Shown here one piece after another: positions 42,015 to 50,397 of a stretch of 64,000 bases of DNA. Position numbers and translations under genes: made by a program. A model generated the notes under the pieces. That model worked only from the letters and a program-made list of their open reading frames with translations, was not told where the DNA came from and ran no database searches. Location of the stretch: assembly GCF_003342675.1 (NCBI RefSeq), contig NZ_CP031147.1, positions 124,001 through 188,000 of the forward strand, given 5' to 3'. How positions within the stretch are numbered: position 1 is the stretch's first letter; the number at the start of each line of letters is the position of its first letter. The DNA comes from Haloplanus rubicundus. GTDB lineage: Archaea; Halobacteriota; Halobacteria; Halobacteriales; Haloferacaceae.

Positions 42015-43661
42015 TTATCTTGCCACCAACTCGAACGCTGTCTCGTAGTCAGCGAGAGTCAAATTGCGGTGGTTGAGTCGGGCGATGGTGTATGCAACGG
42101 TCATAATCGAAACTCCTTCCCGTACGTTTCCCACCGCCTCGATCCGTTCTTGTTTGAAACGTTTGATGTTGCGCAACTCCGGCTCGGGGATCGCTGGATC
42201 GAACTTCCGGATCCAAGCGATGTACTTCTTGAGCTCGCCCGTTTGTTCGGGGGCTTTCGGCTGCCTGAAGTGATCGTACTGCCAGTCGATAGCTGCGTCA
42301 CGCTCGCTATCGGTCAGTCGGTCGAATTGGAGGACAAACTCGAATCGATCGAACACGGCTTCGGAGTGAGCGGCGATGATCTCTTCCCGAGAGCGATAGT
42401 TCCCGAGGAGTATCCCACGAACCTGCGCCGGGAGTTGCATATCTCGAATTTCGATCCGACCGGCCTCGCCAAAGGCCGTCAGTGCCGCGCCGAGGGCGTT
42501 GTCGTCTAACTCGTCGGCCTCCTCGATCACGGCCAGGCCCTTGTGTGCTCGTACGAGCAATCCGTCTTCGTTACTGTTCTTGTTGTACGTGAGATCGGCT
42601 CTCGATACGCGAGCCCCGTCGATACTGAATGCGCCGAACTCCTCGACCAGGAAGTTCTTGAACGCGGATTTACCGGTTCCGGGCGGGCCGAACAGGATCG
42701 CGTTCGTTCGACCCTTGGTGTCGTGAGCATCTTCGGGCGAAGCCAACACACAGAGAATCGCTCGTTTCGCCCGGTCGCGAAACTTCACCGCCGGTGCGAC
42801 GTAGTCCGCCCAGTAGTCGAGAGCGTCGTGATCGTCGAGGATGGCCTCGAAGCGCTCGATGTCAGCCTCTGTGACGGACTCCTCCTCGAGGACTTCTTGG
42901 AACTTCGGTACTCGCCGATCGAGTTCGTCGGGTACTGTCTGGTCAGGCGTCGAGATTGGACCGTTCGCCCCCTCGTCGAGTTGCTCCAGCGTCGCCGTGA
43001 TCACGGGCACGAGTTCTGCAGCGACGGTGTACGTGCGGCCGCTACTGGACCCTTTCCGAGTCGAGATGCCGGTGACCTGTCCCGGTAGTTCCGCGCCGTT
43101 CGATACCCACAGTTTACCGCCGTAGTGTGTACTGCCTCTGGCGCTGGCATCAGAGAAATCGGTCAATATGCGACCGCGGAACGTCCGGTCGTTCTCGACG
43201 ATCCCGCGTAGAAACGCTCGCATCCTCTCGTTGTCCCCCACGAGTTGTTGCACTTCGGTAGCGATGGCTTCCCACTGCTCGGTCGACGGTCCAGATCGTA
43301 CGACGAGATCCTCGTCGTTCATCAACAGCGTGTAATGATATCCAAAGAACTTGCCGAAGCCACTGGTATCCGGTTCGGCTACCTCGAAGATTCGGTGCAG
43401 GTTGTCGCGAGTCGCGACGTATTCGGCGAGCGCCGTTCGAGCGGCTTCTTCGTCCGAACGTGCATCGTTCCCATCCGTATCGAACCACTCCACACCCAAG
43501 GTTACCCCGAGTTCGTCGTACGTCCCGCCTCTGTAGTACCGCGCGAGAATCAATTCGACTTCCTCGGCCTTTGAGAACGGCCAGTCCCCTCCAGAGAGAC
43601 GCGAAGCTACGTCACTCGCCAGTGGTGCTGAGTCGTCCGAACCGATAGGCGATCCGTTCAT
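42015..43661 (-). CDS. AAA+ ATPase (MCM/MoxR-like), plasmid type
   Basis: 548 aa. Residues 1-270 form an N-terminal region with a Gly/Arg-rich turn (GISTRKGSSSGRTYTV). The AAA+ core has Walker A (LFGPPGTGKSAFKNFL, about 318-333), a DLTYNKNSNEDG loop, Walker B with an Ala-Asp-Glu extension (LAVIEEADELDDNALG, about 373) and RSREEIIAAHSEAVFDRFEF (about 415-434), which holds arginine-finger candidates, then a C-terminal helical lid (EGVSIMTVAYTIARLNHR). The order resembles MCM and MoxR ATPases rather than clamp loaders. It may be the replicative helicase of the element or a remodeler. The start overlaps the next gene upstream by 4 bp. A fragment of it is copied at 34174-34380. Confidence 0.75.
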   Translation of the reverse strand: MNGSPIGSDDSAPLASDVASRLSGGDWPFSKAEEVELILARYYRGGTYDELGVTLGVEWFDTDGNDARSDEEAARTALAEYVATRDNLHRIFEVAEPDTSGFGKFFGYHYTLLMNDEDLVVRSGPSTEQWEAIATEVQQLVGDNERMRAFLRGIVENDRTFRGRILTDFSDASARGSTHYGGKLWVSNGAELPGQVTGISTRKGSSSGRTYTVAAELVPVITATLEQLDEGANGPISTPDQTVPDELDRRVPKFQEVLEEESVTEADIERFEAILDDHDALDYWADYVAPAVKFRDRAKRAILCVLASPEDAHDTKGRTNAILFGPPGTGKSAFKNFLVEEFGAFSIDGARVSRADLTYNKNSNEDGLLVRAHKGLAVIEEADELDDNALGAALTAFGEAGRIEIRDMQLPAQVRGILLGNYRSREEIIAAHSEAVFDRFEFVLQFDRLTDSERDAAIDWQYDHFRQPKAPEQTGELKKYIAWIRKFDPAIPEPELRNIKRFKQERIEAVGNVREGVSIMTVAYTIARLNHRNLTLADYETAFELVAR

Positions 43662-44428
43662 CCCTGATCCCCTCTGTTCCGGAAGTCCTGCTTATCTTCC
43701 CCCCGCTGGTTAAGCCGTGTCTCTCCGGCAATCGACTCGTTGAGGAGGTACTCGAGGATCTGTTCTGTTCGCCGCGTGGTCGCTCCCCGGTCGGCGACTG
43801 GCGTGTCGCTGTGCTCGATCGCGACGAATCCGCGTGGGGTCAGTTGAAGCGCTGAAACACGCTCGCCGAGTAGTTCATCCGTATCCGGGCCGTCGAACTG
43901 TTCAGCTACCTCATCAGGGATGTCTTCCACTAGGAAGTGTTCCCAGTATCTCACCACAGAGCGCTGATAGCCGTTCACTGTCGAGACGGTACTGTCCCCA
44001 TCAGCTAAACTCAGTATGACTTCGTGAGCCATCCCGTTCGCGTGATCACTGATCATGGTTTCCCGCAGGGTGCGGCGTCGATCATCGTCCGTAAGCGGGA
44101 TCCACTCCTCGTCGCGTTCGACAGCGATGGGCCACCCCGTTTCCACGAGGAGACGAGATTCGCGCGCCTGGGTCTCCGGTAGCGCAAACGTTCGACTGGT
44201 CGTTTCGAAGAGGACCATTTCCTCTTTACCGACCGGTCCGACCGTTCGCTGGCGTGACCGGTTCAGCTGCTGTTCGTACGCTTCGGGTAACTGTGGGGTG
44301 AGATCCGAACTGACCTCGGGCCATCGCGAAGACTGCTCGGTGGGTTTCCCGTCTGCGTCGAACGCTCCGAGTGAGGCTGTCGAGAGTAACGTGCTCCCGA
44401 CGGCACCGAGATACTCACGTCGGTTCAT
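43658..44428 (-). CDS. Tat-signal-like exported protein, 256 aa
   Basis: MNRREYLGAVGSTLLSTASL is a twin-arginine signal (RREYL plus hydrophobic stretch) of the haloarchaeal kind, without a lipobox Cys. The mature part is mixed alpha/beta (EEMVLFETTSRTFALPETQ, about 67-85; VSALQLTPRGFVAIEHS, about 190-206) and ends in a charged tail. It is coupled by 4-bp overlaps on both sides. The pairing of a putative exported protein with an AAA+ ATPase is unusual. Function unknown. Confidence 0.6.
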   Translation of the reverse strand: MNRREYLGAVGSTLLSTASLGAFDADGKPTEQSSRWPEVSSDLTPQLPEAYEQQLNRSRQRTVGPVGKEEMVLFETTSRTFALPETQARESRLLVETGWPIAVERDEEWIPLTDDDRRRTLRETMISDHANGMAHEVILSLADGDSTVSTVNGYQRSVVRYWEHFLVEDIPDEVAEQFDGPDTDELLGERVSALQLTPRGFVAIEHSDTPVADRGATTRRTEQILEYLLNESIAGETRLNQRGEDKQDFRNRGDQG

Positions 44429-45120
44429 CGATCAGCCCCCCGCAAAGCATCTGCCCGCGCCCGATCGAGTAACGTTCGTGGTCTCCACGGTCCCTGTCGA
44501 GAGCCGAACACGACGGTAAGGATCGCCTCTCGATCGGTCGTATCCAGCACCCAGTGTTCGCTGCACTGTGTCGAGGTATCTGGATCGAGCCAATCGATGC
44601 CGGCTGTCGATATCGCGTCGAAGTGGATGGCTGCGTTTCGATGTACGTCCGCCGCATCGTAGTCGGCGGAAGAGGCGTCTGTCCACTCGACACCTGATCG
44701 ATCGTAGAGTCGATCCATGTACTCCTCGAACAACTCCGACATCAGCTTTCGAACGACCGACGCATCACTTGGATCGTGAAGGGTCACGCATCCCGTGCTC
44801 ATGACATACCGCGGATTAGCATCATCGAGGCCTTCGACGAACCCGCGTGCCGAGAACTGATGCTCCTTGAAACGATCCTCGCGAGCCATCAGTCTACGCG
44901 CGAACGGCGTCGGATCGTCGACATCGTAGGAGGTGAACGCTTCCGGTACGGCTGCGGCTGTGGCGAGAGGTTCGTTCCGGCTTGGAGTTTCTTTTCGGTC
45001 ATCCAGTAGTGTCAGTGTGCCCGGCGCGACTGCCATCGACCGGAGATACTCTCGTCTTGACGCCTCCGACAGGCCCATCGACTGTTCATCATCCGCAGTG
45101 TCGGGTATATCGTCAGTCAT
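44425..45120 (-). CDS. Second Tat-motif protein of the AAA+ operon, 231 aa
   Basis: After 20 acidic residues comes SRREYLRSMAVAPGTLTLL (about 21-39), similar to a Tat signal but with a weak hydrophobic core, so export is uncertain. The rest is acidic and Tyr/Asp-rich (LFEEYMDRLYDRSGVEW, about 130). It overlaps its neighbours by 4 bp each. It shows no clear family; the shared RREYL element suggests it derives from the same ancestor as the previous gene. Confidence 0.55.
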   Translation of the reverse strand: MTDDIPDTADDEQSMGLSEASRREYLRSMAVAPGTLTLLDDRKETPSRNEPLATAAAVPEAFTSYDVDDPTPFARRLMAREDRFKEHQFSARGFVEGLDDANPRYVMSTGCVTLHDPSDASVVRKLMSELFEEYMDRLYDRSGVEWTDASSADYDAADVHRNAAIHFDAISTAGIDWLDPDTSTQCSEHWVLDTTDREAILTVVFGSRQGPWRPRTLLDRARADALRGADR

Positions 45121-45776
45121 CGGTCGGGAGACTCCTGGTTGGCTGCCGGGTCGCAGTCGAGGTCCGGTTCGACGTCAACGCTCACGATCGCTGTCTGTGG
45201 AAGCCGTTCGAAGGTGGTCCGTTCGAGTTCGCCTTGAACCATGTCTGGTGTCGCTTCGATTCCGAGACTCTCAGCGGCGGCCGCCAGTTGCCCGGGATCT
45301 GCCTCCGAGCAAAACAACAGGCGATCGAACAGTGCTAGGTTCTCGGGGGTCATTCCTTCTCGATCGAAGCGCTGGAGACAGCGTTCGACGGTTGGGAACG
45401 GACCTCGACGGATCTCAAGTTCGACGGAGACGTCCTCTCCGTAATCGAGCGTCGCATTTCGGATGGCTTCGGACAGCCGCCACTCGAGGTCGTCGCCGTT
45501 GTGGAGCATCCCGTGAACGAACAGCGCCAGCGCATCTTGCGTCGCGACGCGGATATCCGCGAGGTCACGGTCTTCTCCTTCGGTGAACACCGATTCGATA
45601 TCCGAGTCACGAAGCGTCGGGTAGAGCACTCGGATATCTTCGAGCGTGGTTTCGAGTCGATCACAGGCGCGCTCTCGGAGCTCGTTTCGCTTCTTCTGTG
45701 ATGTTTCGCTGTCGTGTAACCGCTCACGCTCAGTCGGTGTCAACAACCCACTCGGTGCCGTGGAGTGTTCGGTCAT
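45117..45776 (-). CDS. First gene of the AAA+ operon, unknown acidic protein
   Basis: 219 aa from ATG 45776 (MTEHSTAPSGLLTPTER). Helical throughout: RNELRERACDRLETTLEDIR (about 30-49), then DIRVATQDALALFVHGMLH (about 74-92) and FPTVERCLQRFDREGMTP (about 126). No membrane segment. A 4-bp overlap links it to the next gene. The divergent promoter region 45777-46017 lies directly upstream. Confidence 0.6.
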   Translation of the reverse strand: MTEHSTAPSGLLTPTERERLHDSETSQKKRNELRERACDRLETTLEDIRVLYPTLRDSDIESVFTEGEDRDLADIRVATQDALALFVHGMLHNGDDLEWRLSEAIRNATLDYGEDVSVELEIRRGPFPTVERCLQRFDREGMTPENLALFDRLLFCSEADPGQLAAAAESLGIEATPDMVQGELERTTFERLPQTAIVSVDVEPDLDCDPAANQESPDR

Positions 45777-46017
45777 TTGCGGCCCCCTATCCAGGATACT
45801 CGGTACTCCGAAGGATCGAACCTCTGTATGGGTCTGCAAACTCGGTGACCGAGATGTCCGTGGATACCAGTCGTGAGCACGCTACGCCGAATATCGGAAA
45901 GCGACGCTCGGTTGGGATGATTTGGATATGAGATGTCTGAGTACATATACCAAAACTCAGTACATATGCACGAAAAATAAATCCATCGATCCAAAAGTTC
46001 ATTACCATCGGTGCATT
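45777..46017. promoter_or_regulatory. Divergent promoter region with AGTACATAT direct repeats
   Basis: 240 bp between the AAA+ operon (minus) and the AbrB-like gene (plus). AGTACATAT occurs at 45940-45948 and 45959-45967, 19 bp apart, in an AT-rich area with AAAAATAAAT near 45973. The repeats look like operators or paired TATA regions, possibly for the adjoining AbrB-like protein. Confidence 0.5.
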
Positions 46018-46479
46018 ATGACGGCTATGCCGCGACCATCGATTGACGAGAGCCTCGCCGAGGAGATCAGACGGATCCATCGGGAAACACAACAAGAAGC
46101 TGCTGGGAGTTTTCAGGAGGCCTTGGACACGGTCGTTCAGTTGGCTTTACAACAGACAGAGTTGGAGGAGCGAACCTCTGAGGACTCTACGGGGTGGTAC
46201 CCAGGGAAATACGCTGGGAGGGTCGTCAGTAAACTCGTTGACGGTGCTGGTGATGACCAATCTACGTCGTCGGTGTCTGGCGCTTCTGGAGGCGAGGCAG
46301 ATCCGAGTTTGCTTCCCACCCGTTCGCCTGAAGAGATGGCGATCTTCAAAACGCGACTAGAGGATGGTCACACAGTCACGTTCCCGGAAGCGGAAGCAGT
46401 CGCCCTCGGGATTGAGGAAGGAGACATCCTCCAAGTCTACGCGTACGGGCTTGATGTCCGAATGGACGAGGATAAATAA
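46018..46479 (+). CDS. AbrB/SpoVT-like regulator
   Basis: 153 aa from ATG 46018 (MTAMPRPSIDES); ATG 46027 also possible. A helical N-terminal half (IRRIHRETQQEAAGSFQEAL, about 16-35) and a disordered Ser/Gly linker lead to MAIFKTRLEDGHTVTFPEAE and AVALGIEEGDILQVYAYGLD (about 110-149), the swapped-hairpin AbrB fold. Such proteins are DNA-binding transition regulators or antitoxins. It is divergent from the AAA+ operon and first of three plus-strand genes, so it likely controls both. Confidence 0.65.
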   Translation: MTAMPRPSIDESLAEEIRRIHRETQQEAAGSFQEALDTVVQLALQQTELEERTSEDSTGWYPGKYAGRVVSKLVDGAGDDQSTSSVSGASGGEADPSLLPTRSPEEMAIFKTRLEDGHTVTFPEAEAVALGIEEGDILQVYAYGLDVRMDEDK

Positions 46480-46538
46480 CGAAACTGTACCGATGATCGA
46501 TTCCATACGAGTATCCCGCGGTCACGACTACGACTGAC

Positions 46539-47096
46539 ATGCACCACGACGAATTCAGTACGGCGCTTCGAACCCTTATCGACGACTCGCTCGCCAACGG
46601 TTGCCCTCCGGCAGTTCTCGTTCAGGAACTGCGTTCGGTGGCACAACAACTTGAACAGGAGCAGCGTCGCGGACAGGAGAGCGAGCAGTATCCGTGGCCG
46701 ATGATCGCTCCCGGACGTGGGGCCAGTCCTGGGTGGACCGCAGGCCCGGCAAAGCGAGTGACGATTGACGATCACTCCCAGTATCATCCGCCACCGGAGT
46801 GTGTCTCAGATCTATCGGACATTGGGAGCGACGACATCGTCGTCACACCAGCGTTCGCACCGTGGATGTGGGACGAGATGGTACATCCAACAGGACTGCT
46901 CATCTACGACGAAGCGCAGTTGACTGGAGTCGGAGCGGTTGGCGCTCGTGAATACGGGATACCCACAGTGATCGGTTGTCCCGAAGTGTCGTCACGGATC
47001 GCGACAGGCGATGCACTCGCGCTTAATGGCACGACTGGCGAAGTCTTTCGGCTGATGCTTCAGCAACAACGCGAGGAGATGCCGCAGTATGACTGA
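46539..47096 (+). CDS. Stand-alone PEP-utiliser mobile domain lacking the catalytic His
   Basis: 185 aa. A helical N-terminal half (LRSVAQQLEQEQRRGQES) is followed by a region close to the swivelling phosphohistidine domain of PEP synthase and PPDK: DDIVVTPAFAPWMWDEMVHP (about 98-117), then GVGAVGAREYGIPTVIGCPE (about 128-147) and GDALALNGTTGEVF. Where the enzymes have the phospho-accepting His (CHAAI or SHAAI before ARE-GIP) this protein has GVGAV, so it cannot carry phosphate in the known way. The stop overlaps the next start by 8 bp (ATGACTGA). Role unknown; a binding or scaffolding use of the fold is inferred. Confidence 0.65.
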   Translation: MHHDEFSTALRTLIDDSLANGCPPAVLVQELRSVAQQLEQEQRRGQESEQYPWPMIAPGRGASPGWTAGPAKRVTIDDHSQYHPPPECVSDLSDIGSDDIVVTPAFAPWMWDEMVHPTGLLIYDEAQLTGVGAVGAREYGIPTVIGCPEVSSRIATGDALALNGTTGEVFRLMLQQQREEMPQYD

Positions 47097-47823
47097 CGAT
47101 TCGAACGGATCCGAGACTGACGAGGAGCTACCCAAACCGTTCGAGGACTACCTCCTCGACTGGACCGACGTTGATGGCCTTCCCATACCACTGGGTGCCT
47201 ACGTGAGAGCGAAGGGGGGAGAGAAAGACGGAGACAGAAACAGCTGTATCGACCCTAAGCTGTTCGTGCTTGATGGTGACTGGATAGTCCATGCCGAGAC
47301 GGGCGCGAATTTCCCAGTCGCGATGGTCACGGCGGACTCGCAATCCGGTGCCGCTGTTTCACTTTCTACGGTCGGAGATCATTGGGCACGGAATGCGGCC
47401 CTCGGTTACGATCCCGCTTTCGGGACGTTCGCTGTCGTCGGCTCTACCCGAGACGCGGTGAACCATCAGTTCGGTGGAATCGAGTTCTACAGTCCGAAGA
47501 CACTCAACGAGTTCGAAGAAGTGGTCGATACTGCCGACCATCCGGTTGGGATTCTCATTCCCAGTACCGACACGACTGCGCGCCGTCCCAATATCTACGT
47601 CTGTGATACTGTCGACGGACATCAACCATGGTCGGTTCTGCATCGATGTGCTCTCGACGGCTTCTCAGCGCTTCGCGAACGATACAAATTGGTCGCTGAC
47701 GAACTGGGCGAGTCGTTCAATCCGACACCACCTTCGGAGCGAACGGACGGGAGTCGTGATCGCGGCGGGAACCCCGAGAGAGCAAAGGACTTACACCAGA
47801 TATATTGCGATAAATTCAGTTAG
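47089..47823 (+). CDS. Unknown protein coupled to the PEP-like domain gene, 244 aa
   Basis: Starts MTDDSNGSETDEELPKPFED. Beta-rich middle (SCIDPKLFVLDGDWIVHAE, about 44-62; FGTFAVVGSTRDAVNHQFGG, about 110-129) and a helical end. No catalytic motif, signal or membrane segment. Last gene of the AbrB / PEP-like trio, co-translated with the preceding gene. Not recognised. Confidence 0.6.
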   Translation: MTDDSNGSETDEELPKPFEDYLLDWTDVDGLPIPLGAYVRAKGGEKDGDRNSCIDPKLFVLDGDWIVHAETGANFPVAMVTADSQSGAAVSLSTVGDHWARNAALGYDPAFGTFAVVGSTRDAVNHQFGGIEFYSPKTLNEFEEVVDTADHPVGILIPSTDTTARRPNIYVCDTVDGHQPWSVLHRCALDGFSALRERYKLVADELGESFNPTPPSERTDGSRDRGGNPERAKDLHQIYCDKFS

Positions 47824-48063
47824 ATTCAGCCCCGATTACCTTCCAGGCGCATTATCCCAATCACCCAACTGTTCTCCGATCCCAAAACCCCGGTTCGTTG
47901 ATAAGTAGTAAACAGTACAGTAAGGTCGTGGCTGCGCGCGCAGCGACCAGCGGGAGCGAGCACGGAGCGGAGGGTGGGGCGGTGGGGTCTGGGTCGGTCT
48001 GGCGTTCAGTAAAAAAAGAGACTGTATTGGGCTATTCGTCCCACCACCGCCCACGATCCGGGC
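47824..48063. other. Intergenic, GC-rich, no gene seen
   Basis: 240 bp without a credible frame. It includes a GC-rich block 47930-48000 and a run of seven A (48011-48017) followed by an AT-poor stretch; nothing else recognised. Confidence 0.35.
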
Positions 48064-48153
48064 GCACAGGAGACCCTCCAAGAGATCTACGACTGGGTTG
48101 AGAAGACCGCTGAGATCGAGCGCTACGAGTCAGCCCCGCGTCCCGAACGGTGA
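48064..48153 (+). pseudogene. C-terminal remnant of a PadR-like HTH gene
   Basis: AQETLQEIYDWVEKTAEIER then YESAPRPER and a TGA. It lines up with the end of the intact HTH protein encoded at 49855-50268 (AEETLQRIYETI ... YENAPRPDGV). The rest of the gene is absent. It is in the opposite orientation to the intact copy and upstream of the Mrr-type gene. Confidence 0.65.
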
Positions 48154-48244
48154 GTGATTCAGCGATATAGCGTTGATGATGTCTCTTGGGTCATAAATTC
48201 GGTAACGTATTTGTTAGTCGCCACTTATTCTTCACCCATCTCGG

Positions 48245-49609
48245 ATGGCTGTCTTGGACGACCTCTCTGGATTCGAGTTCGAGGATTTGATGGAGGACGT
48301 GTTCCGCAACCTCGGCTACGAGAACGTCCGCCAGGCTGAACGAACGGCTGACGAGGGTCGAGACGTACTGATGGAGGAGGTCGTCGACGGCACCCGTCGG
48401 GCGGTTGTCGTTGAGTGTAAGCACACGGGAACCGTCGGGCGACCGGTCGTCCAGAAGCTCCACTCGGCCATCGCTACGTTCGATTTCGACGGTCCCAAAC
48501 GCGGGATGGTCGTCACGACCGGCCGGTTCACGGGGCCTGCCGAGGAGTACGCTGCACGCCTCCAGCAGAACGACGATCCTTATCCCATCGAACTGATCGA
48601 CGGCGCAGATCTCCGGGAAATAGCCGACGAGATTGGCCTCGATCTCTACAACGGCCGGATCGAGATTCTCTGTGACGAAACACTCCGACCGTACGATCCG
48701 GCAGCCACTGTCGACGCGCCCGTTCAGGAGGCGTTCCGCGACATCGAAAACATCGAGGCCGCCGGTCTTCCGGCGCCACACTCGCAGGTGACGTTTCGGC
48801 CGGTGGTCGCGATCACCGCCGATACGAACGCTGTCTTCGAGACGTCGGTGGGCGTCATCCACCGGATCAACGACCGCACACAATTCGTCGTCCACGCTGA
48901 ACGCGGACATCCACGGGTGGCCGACGACGACATCGCGACGCTGGTGACCGAGAGCTTCCACACGACGGTTGACCTCGACGCCGATCGATTCGAAGACGTG
49001 TTCGACGAGATTTCGGAGCGTCGGTTCGGCCAGACACAGACCGAGTACAAGGAGTGGGCTGTCGACCGCCTTCGGGACTACCACACGACGACGGTAACCT
49101 ACACTGGCGACAACAACGTCACGTACAACAAGACCTGTGAGCCGAATCTCTCGGACATCTCTGTGCAATCGATTGAACCGGTGTATCTTCCTGAGGTTCG
49201 CCATACGACCGAGATACAGGAGTACACCTACCCCTACGAATACTACGCGGCGGGACCCTCGCGAGTGACGACCGAGGATGGAATTCATCGCTGCGTCCAC
49301 TGCGAGACGAGCGGCGTCGACGAGACGTACACCTACTGTCCGAACTGCGGGGCGATTGCCTGTGGCAGCCACATCAAGACCGAACGGCTGGAAGGGGAGC
49401 CGGTCTGTACGGGCTGTGCGGTCACGGAGCGATTCGCGTTGAAGACGAAGTACTTCTACGACGAGGAGAATCTCGAGGCGTTCCGCGAGGAGTACGCCGC
49501 GATGCCGATTCACGAGAAGGCGATGGAGAACAAGCTCCTCGCTGGAGGCGGCTTGATCACGATGGTGCTGGTTATTCTAGCTTTACTCGTGCTGGGCGGT
49601 ATCGTCTGA
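48245..49609 (+). CDS. Mrr-type restriction endonuclease with zinc ribbon and C-terminal membrane helix
   Basis: 454 aa. FEFEDLMEDVFRNLGYENV (about 10-28) opens an Mrr_cat PD-(D/E)XK domain; TADEGRDVLMEEV (about 35, Asp) and RAVVVECKHT (about 51-60, ExK) supply the catalytic residues. A long middle region (about 150-340) is beta-rich and unfamiliar. Near the end CVHCETSGVDETYTYCPNCG, a further CGSH and CTGC form zinc sites (about 350-395), and the last 25 residues (LLAGGGLITMVLVILALLVL) are a transmembrane helix. Membrane anchoring of an Mrr nuclease is unusual. It could act on DNA entering the cell. Single gene. Confidence 0.8.
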   Translation: MAVLDDLSGFEFEDLMEDVFRNLGYENVRQAERTADEGRDVLMEEVVDGTRRAVVVECKHTGTVGRPVVQKLHSAIATFDFDGPKRGMVVTTGRFTGPAEEYAARLQQNDDPYPIELIDGADLREIADEIGLDLYNGRIEILCDETLRPYDPAATVDAPVQEAFRDIENIEAAGLPAPHSQVTFRPVVAITADTNAVFETSVGVIHRINDRTQFVVHAERGHPRVADDDIATLVTESFHTTVDLDADRFEDVFDEISERRFGQTQTEYKEWAVDRLRDYHTTTVTYTGDNNVTYNKTCEPNLSDISVQSIEPVYLPEVRHTTEIQEYTYPYEYYAAGPSRVTTEDGIHRCVHCETSGVDETYTYCPNCGAIACGSHIKTERLEGEPVCTGCAVTERFALKTKYFYDEENLEAFREEYAAMPIHEKAMENKLLAGGGLITMVLVILALLVLGGIV

Positions 49610-49854
49610 GCCGGCGTGTTCTCATCAGACACATTCCGGTAGCTGAATCCTTCAGTTTGCATATCCGCGATGAGTGGTGGGTGTTAACGAAGTGAGGGAC
49701 ACTCGTGTTAGTGGAAGAGGAATTTCGCTGTCGCGAGAGCGTCGGTGGCTCGTCGAAGATCAGTGGTCACCTCCTGTTAACCAACAAAGCGTCTGACCGC
49801 CCCAGACCGTCTGAAGAGTACGAATAGCAAACTATTCCGGAGTAGAAGGGACCG

Positions 49855-50268
49855 CTATACGCCGTCAGGTCGGGGTGCATTCTCGTACTTGATCATCTTC
49901 TTGGGCTTCTCGGAGATGGTCTCGTAGATCCGCTGGAGCGTCTCCTCGGCCGCAAGCAACTTGTGGTCCTTGAGGAACTCGCGACCCTCCTCGGTGAGCC
50001 CATAGAACTTCCAGGGATAGCCCTGCCGGCGCTGATCATCGTCCAGGGCGACTTCCTTGACGATGCCGACGTCAATGAGCTTCTGGATGTGCTTGTAGAC
50101 GGTCGCATCGCTCACACTGGGGTTGAGCTCCACGAGTTCGTACATCGACGGGAGTTGTTGGGGATGGGCGAGAATATCGTTGAGAAGTGAAAACCGGGTC
50201 TGCTGTGTAATGAAGTGGACGAGTTCGCGTGGTGTCGTGTCGTCATCGTCGTCCAAACTGGCGCCCAT
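49855..50268 (-). CDS. PadR-like winged-helix regulator
   Basis: 137 aa. TQQTRFSLLNDILAHPQQLP (about 22-41), SMYELVELNPSVSDATVYKH (42-61) and IQKLIDVGIVKEVALD form the winged helix; KFYGLTEEGREFLKDHKLLA continues it, and a C-terminal helix probably dimerises. Haloarchaeal regulators of this kind bind operators of nearby genes. It is 130 bp behind the PIN/RHH pair on the same strand and downstream of it. A stray paralogous tail lies at 48064. Confidence 0.75.
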   Translation of the reverse strand: MGASLDDDDDTTPRELVHFITQQTRFSLLNDILAHPQQLPSMYELVELNPSVSDATVYKHIQKLIDVGIVKEVALDDDQRRQGYPWKFYGLTEEGREFLKDHKLLAAEETLQRIYETISEKPKKMIKYENAPRPDGV

Positions 50269-50397
50269 ACCTATCTGTTAGACTGAACGTAGCAAAGTAA
50301 TTTACTCTAGAGTAAACTACACAGACCACTCACTCCATTTGATGGGTTGCTCGATTCGCGTACTATCCATCGGCGACGACAGCCACTCGTGGAATGG

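Noticed and set aside
48191-49513. 440-codon open frame antisense to the Mrr-type gene
   Set aside because: The plus strand has PD-(D/E)XK and zinc motifs; the antisense product has no recognisable fold and is very Arg/Val-rich.
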